The notes beneath the pieces were generated by a model. It made no database searches. It was not told the origin of the DNA and saw only the letters and a program-made list of their open reading frames with translations. Both the position numbers and the translations under genes were made by a program. Shown piece by piece: positions 35,882 to 43,290 of a stretch of 43,844 bases of DNA. How positions within the stretch are numbered: the stretch's first letter is position 1; every line of letters starts with the position of its first letter. The stretch comes from QFOX01 sp033763655 (lineage in GTDB: Bacteria > Pseudomonadota > Alphaproteobacteria > Rickettsiales > UBA3002): NCBI GenBank assembly GCA_033763655.1, contig JANRKD010000010.1, forward strand, positions 1 to 43,844. The letters run 5' to 3'.

Positions 35882-36138
35882 GTTCCTTGCCTGCGCCGCG
35901 CCCGCAACGCCTTGACGATGCCGTAGACGCTGATGGCGCCCCAGCAGATTTCGAGGATGAATACCGGCAGGTTGAAATCCTTACTCAGCGAAATCAGGAT
36001 CGCAATCGCGCCAAAAAAGTTCATCAGTTGGAAGCGCAGGCTTTCGGCCTGCCAGCGCCCGATTGAAATCATCGCGTAGGCGAACAGAAACAGCACCGGC
36101 GCGGCAAGGCCAATCAGGTCAATCGGGGTGAACTCCAT
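35878..36138 (-). CDS. CBU_0592-type small membrane protein (second of a tandem pair)
   Basis: 86 residues from MEFTPIDLIGLAAPVLFLF. Three hydrophobic segments are predicted. The core GRWQAESLRFQLMNFFGAIA, then ILISLSKDFNLPVFILEICW, parallels its upstream neighbour closely. The fold belongs to the small CBU_0592-like membrane family of unknown function. The ATG at 36138 shares a base with the stop of the neighbour. Its stop overlaps the secA stop tail to tail by 4 bp. Confidence 0.82.
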   Translation of the reverse strand: MEFTPIDLIGLAAPVLFLFAYAMISIGRWQAESLRFQLMNFFGAIAILISLSKDFNLPVFILEICWGAISVYGIVKALRARRRQGT

Positions 36139-36386
36139 CAGTTTCTCCTCAGACGGTAAATGCGGACCAGCCCCACGATACCAATTGATACCCAGATGAC
36201 ATTGGTCACGAATGACGGGAAATTCCACTCCGCCAGAAACGAGAGAAGAATACCCGTCGTCCCGACGATATTCATAATCTGGTAACGCGGCTCACTCGAA
36301 CGAATGCGCCCCGCCGTCATCAGCCCATAGGCCAGCAACGTGGTGGCGACCCCAAGCAGGCCGATGAGGGTAAAAAAGTTGTTCAT
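36138..36386 (-). CDS. CBU_0592-type small membrane protein (first of a tandem pair)
   Basis: 82 residues from MNNFFTLIGLLGVATTLLAY. The core GRIRSSEPRYQIMNIVGTTG, then ILLSFLAEWNFPSFVTNVIW, carries the family pattern (a Gly-Arg...Gln-x-Met-Asn turn between hydrophobic segments). It lies 34 bp after aspS and overlaps the next gene by one base, so aspS and both small genes may form one transcript. The two genes probably came from a tandem duplication and may pair in the membrane; that is inference. Confidence 0.82.
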   Translation of the reverse strand: MNNFFTLIGLLGVATTLLAYGLMTAGRIRSSEPRYQIMNIVGTTGILLSFLAEWNFPSFVTNVIWVSIGIVGLVRIYRLRRN

Positions 36387-36420
36387 GACTTCCCTGATAT
36401 AAATAGCACCTGCGAAATAG

Positions 36421-38247
36421 CTAGGCTGCCGCTTCCTTGTTTTTCTCTTCCTCAAGCACGGCTTTGGCTTTCGGCGAAAGCTGAATATGCAGCTCGCGCA
36501 GCGCCTTTTCATCGGCCATATTGGGCGCCTGCATCAGCAGATCCTGCGCTTGCTGGTTCATCGGGAAGCAAATAACCTCGCGGATATTCGGCTCGTTGGC
36601 AATCAACATCACCATGCGGTCAACGCCCGGAGCGAGGCCGCCATGCGGCGGTGCGCCATAATGGAAGGCGTTGAACAGCGCCGCGAAGCGCCCCTCAACA
36701 TCCGCTTTCGTGTAGCCCGCAATTTCGAAAGCCTTAATCATAATTTCGGGCTTATGGTTACGAATCGCCCCCGAGGACAGCTCGACACCGTTGCAGACAA
36801 TATCGTATTGGAAGGCCTTAATCGCCAGCAAATCCTCGTTGGTTTTGGCGTTCTTCAACGCCTCCAGCCCACCTTGCGGCATCGAGAACGGGTTATGCGA
36901 GAAGTCGATTTTCTGGTCGTCCGCATTCCACTCATAATAGGGGAAATCCACCACCCAGCAGAATTTATAGACCCCCTGTTCGAGGAGGCCAAGCTGCTCG
37001 CCAAGGGCGGTGCGCACCTTGCCAGCAATCGTCGCCGCCTCGAGTTTTGCACCGCTGGAGAAAAACACAGCATCGCCGTTCTTGAGGCCGAGCCTGTCTT
37101 TTAGCGCCTGCATTTTCTCATCGTTCAGGAATTTCGCGATCGGCCCTTTGCCTGCGCCCTCGCCATCGAAGCCGATATAGGCGAGCCCCTTCGCGCCGTT
37201 TGCCTTGGCCAGTTCGATCATATTGTCAAAGAAACTGCGCGGCTTGTCGCAGCAGCCGGGTGCAGGAATGGCACGAATCACGCCACCGGATTTCATCACC
37301 GCGTTAAAGATGGAGAACTCGGAACCTTGCCAGATGTCGCTCACATCCGCGATTTTCAGCGGATTCCTGAGGTCGGGCTTGTCGGAGCCATATTCCAGCA
37401 TCGCCGTATCATACGGGATGCGCACGAACGGCGCGGGGGTGACGCGCCAGTCCGAGAATTCCTCGAACACGCCGACCATCACCGGCTCAATCGCCGCGAA
37501 CACATCTTCCTGTGTCACGAAGCTCATCTCGATATCGAGCTGGTAAAACTCGCCGGGCGAGCGGTCGGCGCGGGCGTCCTCGTCGCGGAAGCAGGGCGCG
37601 ATCTGGAAGTAACGGTCAAAGCCAGAAACCATCAGCAATTGTTTGAACATCTGCGGCGCCTGCGGCAGTGCATAGAACTTGCCGGGATGGACGCGGCTTG
37701 GCACCAGATAATCGCGCGCGCCCTCGGGCGACGATGCGGTCAGAATCGGTGTCTGGTATTCGAGGAAGCCCTGCCCCGTCATCCGCGTACGCAGGCTCGA
37801 AATAATCCGGCTGCGCAACACGATGTTGCGGTGCAGCTTCTCGCGGCGCAGATCGAGGAAACGGTAGGTCAGGCGGGTTGCCTCAGGGAATTCCGCCTCC
37901 GAATTGACCTGCATCGGCAAGGCATCGGCGACGGATTCGATATGTAGCTCCTCGACCGCGATTTCAATCTCGCCGGTCGGCAGGTTGGGGTTAATGGCCT
38001 CGGCACTGCGCTTGACCACCTTACCCGTCACGGTCACCACCGATTCGTTCTTCAGTTTGCTGAGTTTCTCGAACAGCCCCCCCGTGCTATCCGCCACGAT
38101 CTGCGTCACCCCGTAATGGTCGCGCAGGTCGAGGAACGCCAGTTGCCCGTGGTCGCGCACACGGTGCACCCAGCCCGAGAGGCGGACATCCTTGCCCGCA
38201 TCGGCGGCGCGAAGGTCGTTGCAGGTATGCGTGCGGTAGGCGTGCAT
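36421..38247 (-). CDS. aspS: Aspartyl-tRNA synthetase
   Basis: Class IIb synthetase, 608 residues from MHAYRTHTCNDLRAADAGKD; an ATG 12 bp upstream (38259) is possible but sits too close to its AAGGA. The N-terminal OB-fold anticodon domain (SGWVHRVRDHGQLAFLDLRD), motif 2 (FRDEDARADRSPGEFYQLDI), the bacterial GAD insertion and motif 3 (GLAPGVDRMVML) are present. Bacterial-type AspRS enzymes may also charge tRNA-Asn; gatCAB or asnS would decide, and neither is here. It is followed by the two small membrane genes. Confidence 0.97.
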   Translation of the reverse strand: MHAYRTHTCNDLRAADAGKDVRLSGWVHRVRDHGQLAFLDLRDHYGVTQIVADSTGGLFEKLSKLKNESVVTVTGKVVKRSAEAINPNLPTGEIEIAVEELHIESVADALPMQVNSEAEFPEATRLTYRFLDLRREKLHRNIVLRSRIISSLRTRMTGQGFLEYQTPILTASSPEGARDYLVPSRVHPGKFYALPQAPQMFKQLLMVSGFDRYFQIAPCFRDEDARADRSPGEFYQLDIEMSFVTQEDVFAAIEPVMVGVFEEFSDWRVTPAPFVRIPYDTAMLEYGSDKPDLRNPLKIADVSDIWQGSEFSIFNAVMKSGGVIRAIPAPGCCDKPRSFFDNMIELAKANGAKGLAYIGFDGEGAGKGPIAKFLNDEKMQALKDRLGLKNGDAVFFSSGAKLEAATIAGKVRTALGEQLGLLEQGVYKFCWVVDFPYYEWNADDQKIDFSHNPFSMPQGGLEALKNAKTNEDLLAIKAFQYDIVCNGVELSSGAIRNHKPEIMIKAFEIAGYTKADVEGRFAALFNAFHYGAPPHGGLAPGVDRMVMLIANEPNIREVICFPMNQQAQDLLMQAPNMADEKALRELHIQLSPKAKAVLEEEKNKEAAA

Positions 38248-38326
38248 GGCAGTTTCCATTCCTTGATGTTCGTCGCATGCCCGTGAAAGCTGGCATGACA
38301 ATCCTTGCGGGCGTGATATAACCCAG

Positions 38327-38599
38327 ATGATGGAAAATGCAAAAGAAATGCTGCTAACCACTGGTAAGCTGGCCCTGAAAGTCACGCCCCGCGCCCGCAC
38401 GGAGGGAATCGAGGGCATGAACACCGCCGGCGAGCTGGTGGTCAAAGTGCGCGTCGCGCCCGAGGACGGCAAAGCCAACACCGCCGTCATCGCCATGCTT
38501 GCCAAAGCGTTCGATTTGCCTAAATCGCGCCTTGAAATCACCCGTGGCACAACCGGGCGGCATAAAATCATTGCGTACGCGCGCGAGTGCTCTAAATAG
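38327..38599 (+). CDS. DUF167/YggU family protein
   Basis: 90 residues. The family core is visible: LALKVTPRARTEGIEGM, ELVVKVRVAPEDGKANTAVI, LAKAFDLPKSRLEITRGTTG and RHKIIAY. Function is unknown across the family. It is divergent from aspS, with 79 bp between starts, and lies 5 bp upstream of rnd, so the two are likely co-transcribed. Confidence 0.9.
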   Translation: MMENAKEMLLTTGKLALKVTPRARTEGIEGMNTAGELVVKVRVAPEDGKANTAVIAMLAKAFDLPKSRLEITRGTTGRHKIIAYARECSK

Positions 38600-38604
38600 G
38601 CGGC

Positions 38605-39777
38605 ATGGATACACGCACAATTACCACCTCCGCCGACCTTGCCCAATTCTGCGCCAGCTTTGGCGACGAGCAATTCATCACGGTCGATACCGAGTTCATC
38701 CGCGAGCGCACCTATTTCCCGCAGCTCTGCCTGATGCAGGTTGCCACCTCCAGGGAGGCCGTCGCAATCGACCCGATCGCCGGGCCGGACATGGATTTGA
38801 CCCCGCTCTACGACGCTTTTGCGGATGAGCGGCTGGTGAAGGTTTTCCACGCCGCCTCGCAGGACATCGAAATCTTCGTCAAGCAATCCGGCCGCGTCCC
38901 CTACCCGCTTTATGACACGCAAATCGCCGCCATGGTCTGCGGCTACGGCGAATCCATCTCGTATGAAAATCTGGTGATGGACCTCGTCGGCGCCAGCCTC
39001 GACAAAGCCTCGCGCTTCACCGACTGGGCGCGCCGCCCGCTCTCCGACCGCCAGCTGGTCTACGCGCTCGACGACGTCATCCACCTGCGCGTGGTGTACG
39101 AAAAACTCAAAGCCCGCATCGAGGAGGATGGCCGCAGCGAGTGGATCGCGCAGGAAATGACTGAGAGCGCCGACATCACCAAATACCGCGTCGATGCCAA
39201 CCGCGCCTGGATGCGGCTGAAAGTGAAAAGCCGTTCGCCCGAAGTGCTGCAAATCCTGCGTGCCGCCGCCGCCTGGCGCGAGGAAATGGCCGCAAAAAAA
39301 GACGTCCCCCGCCAGCGCATCCTGAAGGATGATTACGTCGTGCAGGTCGCCATGCAGATGCCCGAATCGGTCGGGGAGCTGCTCGAAATACGCGGCATTC
39401 AGGGACAGCTCGGCAAAGAGATGATGGCCTCGCTGGTCGAGGCGCTGCACACTGCACGGATGGCGCCCAAGGAAAGTTTTCCCAAACCCGAGGAGCGCGA
39501 AAAACCCATGCCCGCCGCGCAGGAGGCCTGCCTCGACCAGTTGAAATTACTCCTCCGCCAGAAGGCGGAAGACTACCATGTCGTGCCGCGCCTCGTCGCC
39601 GACAAGGCCGAGCTGGAAGCCGTGGTGCGCGGCAAGCTGCCGCTTGAAAGCGCAGCGTTCGGCCATGGCTGGCGTTACGATGTCTTTGGTGCAGCCGCGA
39701 AGGATTTGCTCGCCGGGAAACTCACCGCCCGCGTCGAGCCGCATCGCGGCGGGTTTGGCCTGGTCTGGAGCGTGTAA
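38605..39777 (+). CDS. rnd: Ribonuclease D
   Basis: 3'-5' exoribonuclease acting on tRNA precursors and other small RNAs. 390 residues. DEDD-family residues are visible: Asp28 and Glu30 in VDTEFIRERTYFP, the ExoII Asp in FHAASQDIEIF, and the ExoIII Tyr/Asp in YALDDVIHL. An HRDC domain (about 205-285: WREEMAAKKDVPRQRILKDD) and a further C-terminal part follow. It lies 5 bp after the DUF167 gene. Directly past its stop begins a repeat-filled spacer. Confidence 0.95.
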   Translation: MDTRTITTSADLAQFCASFGDEQFITVDTEFIRERTYFPQLCLMQVATSREAVAIDPIAGPDMDLTPLYDAFADERLVKVFHAASQDIEIFVKQSGRVPYPLYDTQIAAMVCGYGESISYENLVMDLVGASLDKASRFTDWARRPLSDRQLVYALDDVIHLRVVYEKLKARIEEDGRSEWIAQEMTESADITKYRVDANRAWMRLKVKSRSPEVLQILRAAAAWREEMAAKKDVPRQRILKDDYVVQVAMQMPESVGELLEIRGIQGQLGKEMMASLVEALHTARMAPKESFPKPEEREKPMPAAQEACLDQLKLLLRQKAEDYHVVPRLVADKAELEAVVRGKLPLESAAFGHGWRYDVFGAAAKDLLAGKLTARVEPHRGGFGLVWSV

Positions 39778-39780
39778 ACA

Positions 39781-39808
39781 GTAGCCAGTAGCCAGTAGCC
39801 AGTAGCCA
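39781..39808 (+). repeat. Heptamer tandem repeat (GTAGCCA)4
   Basis: Four perfect copies of GTAGCCA directly after the rnd stop codon. A purine tract built of GAAA-type units follows to about 39858. The unit length of 7 bp is shared with the other tandem repeats in this window, although the unit sequence differs. Confidence 0.95.
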
Positions 39809-39889
39809 GTGAAGGAAGAAAGAAAGAAAGAAAGGAAGAAAGAGAAAGAAAGTGAAGTGAATAGGGAACGGTGGCCAGCGAGGGGAGTC

Positions 39890-39933
39890 GCTCCCTCGCC
39901 CGCTTGCGGGAGAGGGCCGGGGTGAGGGCTGGG
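39890..39933 (+). repeat. REP-like palindrome
   Basis: CCCTCGCCCGC (39893-39903) pairs with GCGGGAGAGGG (39906-39916) with one mismatch, followed by CCGGGGTGAGGGCTGGG. It has the same vocabulary as the elements at 5696-5790 and 40938-40961. A related but more diverged stretch lies at 40011-40080 (CCTCTCCC, GGGAGAGG, GGGTGAGGGCTGGG). Confidence 0.8.
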
Positions 39934-39941
39934 CAAGAGAA

Positions 39942-39990
39942 GAGTCGAGCGGTGAGCGTCGAGTGGCTAGAGTCGAGAGTCGAGAGTCGA
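39942..39990 (+). repeat. Heptamer repeat GAGTCGA, locus 2 (seven units)
   Basis: Seven consecutive 7-bp units: GAGTCGA, GCGGTGA, GCGTCGA, GTGGCTA, GAGTCGA, GAGTCGA, GAGTCGA. GANTC sites fall at 39942, 39970, 39977 and 39984. It lies between two REP-like palindromes in the rnd-Nudix spacer. Confidence 0.9.
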
Positions 39991-40086
39991 GAAGTGCGCG
40001 CGGCAACCTTTACCTCTCCCTTGGGAGAGGTCGGCGCGCCACATCCTTCATGGGGTGCGACGGGTGAGGGCTGGGTAGCCAAGGAA

Positions 40087-40114
40087 GAGTCGAGTGGTTA
40101 GAGTCGAGAGTCGA
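40087..40114 (+). repeat. Heptamer repeat GAGTCGA, locus 3
   Basis: Units GAGTCGA, GTGGTTA, GAGTCGA, GAGTCGA. The order matches loci 1 and 4 unit for unit. GANTC sites are at 40087, 40101 and 40108. Confidence 0.9.
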
Positions 40115-40124
40115 GTGGCCCCAG

Positions 40125-40193
40125 CCACAGCTTACAGTCAACAGCGCACAGCTTCCACACCCAACCTACAGATCCAAGCGCTGTAAGCTGTGG
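40125..40193. repeat. Heptamer-derived CACAGCT tract closed by a 13-bp inverted repeat
   Basis: The units CACAGCT, TACAGTC, AACAGCG, CACAGCT, TCCACAC run in register from 40126. The whole is framed by a perfect 13-bp inverted repeat, CCACAGCTTACAG (40125-40137) with CTGTAAGCTGTGG (40181-40193), ending 10 bp before the Nudix stop. It could fold as an RNA hairpin at the 3' end of either neighbour, but there is no T run. Confidence 0.8.
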
Positions 40194-40203
40194 ACAATAC
40201 TAC

Positions 40204-40830
40204 TCACCGTTGCCACGCGACGCTCGACTCTATCTCGGCGACTAACGCAAGGGCCGCTTCGATTACCGGCACATACCCTGCCGAAAACTCACCCTGCACG
40301 GCCATCTGCTTTATTTGCTCCAGCGTCGCCCAGCGCACCGCAAGCGCATCCTCGGGGGTTTGGTTGGTGAGCGTCGCTGCCGTCGCCGCATCGGGCTGCA
40401 CCACAAACCAGTGGATGGGATAGACCCCCTTACTGCGCGACTGAAACTCCATCGCCCCCATCTCTGTCACCTGCGCCTGCGCGAGTTGCTCGGGAGTGAT
40501 GCCCGCCTCCTCCTCGATTTCACGCGCCAACCCGCGCGCAAATGATTCAAGCGTCGCGGCATGGGCGATGCCCGTCGCTGCGTCGCGCGCATCGTGCCAT
40601 TCTTCGCGCCCCTCCGCTGTGGTCACACGATACTGGCGACTACCACGCGGCAGCACGAAAGGGGGCACCTCGCCGGAATGTTTGGGTTTTGGCTGAAGGA
40701 TGAGGATGTGCACGCCTGCCGCCGCCCGACGCAAAGGCGCGCGCAGCACCACCGCCCCGATTTTGAGGACGGGATCAGGGCTTTCCGGCGTGGGTGCAGC
40801 ATGCATACGGCGCATTATAAGAATATCCAC
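40204..40830 (-). CDS. Nudix hydrolase
   Basis: 208 residues, substrate unknown. The Nudix region is LESFARGLAREIEEEAGITP (about 112-131). The E-x7-REIEEEAG core is intact, but the first glycine of the box is replaced by alanine. PIHWFVVQPDA fits the fold. Starts at 40830, 40815 or 40806 cannot be separated; GGTGG lies upstream of the second. The last codons (about ESSVAWQR) are made of GAGTCGA-type heptamers read on the minus strand (40210-40230), so the native 3' end may have been replaced by repeat DNA. Both flanks are repeat-filled. Confidence 0.82.
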   Translation of the reverse strand: MDILIMRRMHAAPTPESPDPVLKIGAVVLRAPLRRAAAGVHILILQPKPKHSGEVPPFVLPRGSRQYRVTTAEGREEWHDARDAATGIAHAATLESFARGLAREIEEEAGITPEQLAQAQVTEMGAMEFQSRSKGVYPIHWFVVQPDAATAATLTNQTPEDALAVRWATLEQIKQMAVQGEFSAGYVPVIEAALALVAEIESSVAWQR

Positions 40831-40937
40831 CGCATCAGGCCAGCCTTTTCAGCCTGCGCGGCGGCGTGACACATGAGGGGGCGGCACACGCGCCTTTACT
40901 ACTCGATTCTTCCCTTGCTACCCAGCCCTCTCCCCAG

Positions 40938-41257
40938 CCCTCTCCCGCAAGCGGGAGAGGGAGCGACTCCCCTCGTCGGCCATCGTCCTCTATTCGCTAC
41001 CTATTATTCGCCATTCACTATCCGCCATCCATCATCCGTTATCCGCCATCGGGGTATCCGCCACCCCTTGCCCCAAGGGGAATGTCCCCCTCCCGCAGGC
41101 GGGCGAGGGAGCGACTCCCCTCGTCGGCCATCGTCCTCTATTCGCTACCTATTATTCGCTATTCACTATCCGCCATCCATCATCCGTTATCCGCCATCGG
41201 GGTATCCGCCACCCCTTGCCCCAAGGGGGGTTGTCCCCCTCCCGCCTGCGGGAGGGG
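40938..41257. repeat. 148-bp tandem duplication of REP palindrome plus heptamer tract
   Basis: Copy 1 (about 40943-41090) and copy 2 (about 41091-41238) are nearly identical at a 148-bp period, followed by a third palindrome only. Each copy starts with a GC-rich palindrome (CCCTCTCCCGC with GCGGGAGAGGG at 40938-40961; CCCCTCCCGC with GCGGGAGGGG at 41236-41257). Each then carries GGGAGCGACTCCCCTCG and a run of 7-bp units of type YYATYCG (40990-41052 and 41138-41200). This fills most of the 645-bp Nudix-orphan spacer; nothing gene-like is seen in it. Confidence 0.9.
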
Positions 41258-41284
41258 TTAGGGGAGGGAAATGCCGAAAGGAAA

Positions 41285-41312
41285 AAGTCGAGCGGTGAGA
41301 GTCGCGAGTCGA
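41285..41312 (+). repeat. Heptamer repeat GAGTCGA, locus 4
   Basis: Units AAGTCGA, GCGGTGA, GAGTCGC, GAGTCGA, again in the order seen at loci 1 and 3. GANTC sites are at 41299 and 41306; the first unit has lost its site by a G-to-A difference. Confidence 0.88.
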
Positions 41313-41404
41313 GTGAAAGTATCAATAGCACGAGAAAAGGCGAGAAAAGGCGGCGCAATATTATCGTGCCACCATTGCCCCTGTCCCCGTCGCCCGCACC
41401 CGCC

Positions 41405-41447
41405 ACGAACAAAACGGGCCGGAACCGCCTGTGCGCAGTTCCGGCCC
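41405..41447 (-). terminator. Rho-independent terminator of the 604-residue orphan gene
   Basis: On the minus strand a perfect 10-bp stem GGGCCGGAAC (41447-41438) with GTTCCGGCCC (41425-41416) encloses a 12-nt loop and is followed by GTTTTGTT. It lies 28 bp beyond the stop codon of the gene at 41476-43290, in the right direction. Confidence 0.85.
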
Positions 41448-41475
41448 ATTGTCTGCCCGCAGGCATGCGCGTTAC

Positions 41476-43290
41476 TTAGGTATGACGACCCGCCGATGCC
41501 TGAGAAGAACGCTGCTCTGCTGTTCGTGCATCGGGTACTTTGAGCGGGCTCACTCCCGCAAGTGAACTGTAATCAAGCTCTGCCGGCTTGGCCGCGTTCA
41601 GATACTCCGGTGCAGAACTCAGATAAGCCACTTGTTCGCCAGACGGCACGGGCGAATTTTTAGCCAGCGCCGCCGGAAGATTGTCAGGTGTCGGCGCAGT
41701 ACGAAGACGATAGACATCGCTCCAAGCAACCACGCTCTCTACTTCATTAGCTTTCGGCGCACCAGCCTCCGCCGGAGAAAACCCAAACCCGGAGAATAGA
41801 ACATTTGCCGCCCCTGATGATGTCGGAGCTGCACCAGCCGCCTGCCCGGGGATTACCAGCCCCGCAGGCCTTCCTGCCAACGCTCCGTCAAACGAGGGAG
41901 GGAGAGAAGCCGCAAGCGCTGCTGCACTTGCTGGCGCCTCCACGCCCGCTACCGAGGCCTGACTTTTGGCGCTTCCAGCCTTAGCCAGCAACTTGGCAAA
42001 CTCCCCCGAGTTGGTAAAATCAATGCTTGTTGCATTTTCTTTACCGACAGTCTCCGCCAGCGCCGCAAAGAATGCTTTGCCGGGCTTTGAATCCCTACCC
42101 CCATGCGCCTTCATTGCATCGGCAAGACGGCCGCCCTGCGCAAGAATGGCATCCTGAAATGCGCCGACCTGTTCGGTGGTCATCTTCACTTGTGGCTGAT
42201 GATCATACATAGAGGCATAGGGTGACGCAGCGACCCGCGTTCTCGTGTCTGCTGCCTTGTCGGCAACCCCCGCTTCCTTCACGGCAGGGGCTTCTCCTTC
42301 GGGATAAAGACCTTTTAACGGCGCAGACGACGCAGCGGGCAACCCGGTCTCCGGGTTGATGACAGCAGCCTGACGAACCGCGTCACCGTCACCGGTGATG
42401 CGTTCATAACCGCCATTTTCAGCGCCCGCCCGCTCCGGCGCAGACGTACCGGCCGGGATGATGGTGGCGGAAAGATCATAAGCATTCACAAAATACCCGC
42501 CCCCCTGCGCCTCGATAGCTGCTGAAGTCGCATTAAACAAAGCCCGCGAGTCTTCATTGTGGTCGGTCCTGTCAAATTTCACTTGAACCATCACGACACC
42601 ATTCCGATCGCGCACGACTTCACCCTCTCTGTCCCGCAGAGCAAATTTGTACCAGCCCGGCCTCAGGTGGATTTCACCATCCCGACCCCGCAACTGTTCA
42701 GCCACCGCAAGCGCCGCTTCGGCGGCACCCTCTATCCCTGCATTGGCCAGAGCCACCAGCGAGGCAAACCTCGCCGTCGCCGTACGCGGATCAACGGACG
42801 CCCCTCTCTCGCCATCCCTTGGCAATTCGGAATGCAGAACACGGTCAACATTTTCGGGAACCTGGTCGCCAATGCGCTCATATTCCTCGGGGTTAAAAGT
42901 ACCTCCGCGCTCAAAGTCGCGGGGATCTGCTACGGTTACCTCTTGTTCTTGACTGGAACCGCCGTGCTGCGCCTGTCCACGGTTAAATGGATTACTAAAT
43001 ATCCGGCCGCCGCGCTGGCCGTAACCGTACCCTCCAATGTCGGGAACATACGCGCCTTCACCCGGCGTTGCATGAACACGCGAATGCGTGCGGATATTCT
43101 GACCGTTAAGGCCTTGGAACGTGTTCCCCGTACGTATATTTGCATCCACACCCGCTATATCAGCGACCGCGGCCGCCGCACCGGCTGTCACGCGCTCCTG
43201 AACGCCACCGACAACGGCTCCGAGCACTGGGTTAACAAATCCAGCCGCCAATTGTTCGCCCAGATTGCCCCTATTATTGTAACGTCCCAT
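41476..43290 (-). CDS. Large orphan protein, Ala/Gly-rich, function unknown
   Basis: Not recognised. 604 residues. The N-terminal ~110 residues are Gly/Asn/Arg-rich with a possible amphipathic glycine-zipper helix (FVNPVLGAVVGGV, then ERVTAGAAAAVADIAGVDA). A compact segment around 205-270 (GEIHLRPGWYKFALRDREGE, then MVQVKFDRTDHNEDSRALFN) looks folded. The C-terminal half is Ala/Pro/Ser-rich, with helical KMTTEQVGAFQDAILAQGGR at about 370-390. It has no signal peptide, clear TM segment or cysteine cluster. GGGAG 7 nt before the ATG and a strong terminator support a real monocistronic gene. A secreted, surface or effector-like role is possible but unsupported. Confidence 0.7.
   Translation of the reverse strand: MGRYNNRGNLGEQLAAGFVNPVLGAVVGGVQERVTAGAAAAVADIAGVDANIRTGNTFQGLNGQNIRTHSRVHATPGEGAYVPDIGGYGYGQRGGRIFSNPFNRGQAQHGGSSQEQEVTVADPRDFERGGTFNPEEYERIGDQVPENVDRVLHSELPRDGERGASVDPRTATARFASLVALANAGIEGAAEAALAVAEQLRGRDGEIHLRPGWYKFALRDREGEVVRDRNGVVMVQVKFDRTDHNEDSRALFNATSAAIEAQGGGYFVNAYDLSATIIPAGTSAPERAGAENGGYERITGDGDAVRQAAVINPETGLPAASSAPLKGLYPEGEAPAVKEAGVADKAADTRTRVAASPYASMYDHQPQVKMTTEQVGAFQDAILAQGGRLADAMKAHGGRDSKPGKAFFAALAETVGKENATSIDFTNSGEFAKLLAKAGSAKSQASVAGVEAPASAAALAASLPPSFDGALAGRPAGLVIPGQAAGAAPTSSGAANVLFSGFGFSPAEAGAPKANEVESVVAWSDVYRLRTAPTPDNLPAALAKNSPVPSGEQVAYLSSAPEYLNAAKPAELDYSSLAGVSPLKVPDARTAEQRSSQASAGRHT

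Noticed and set aside
40866..41298. Open frames of 131-141 codons with repetitive Ser/Ile/Pro/Arg translation
   Set aside because: They are produced by the heptamer tracts and palindromes; a 7-bp period keeps frames open and yields a 7-residue pattern. There is no start signal.
39781..41312. A CRISPR array in the repeat-rich spacers
   Set aside because: Repeats are 7 bp or 148 bp and contiguous, with no unique spacers of constant length and no cas genes in the window.
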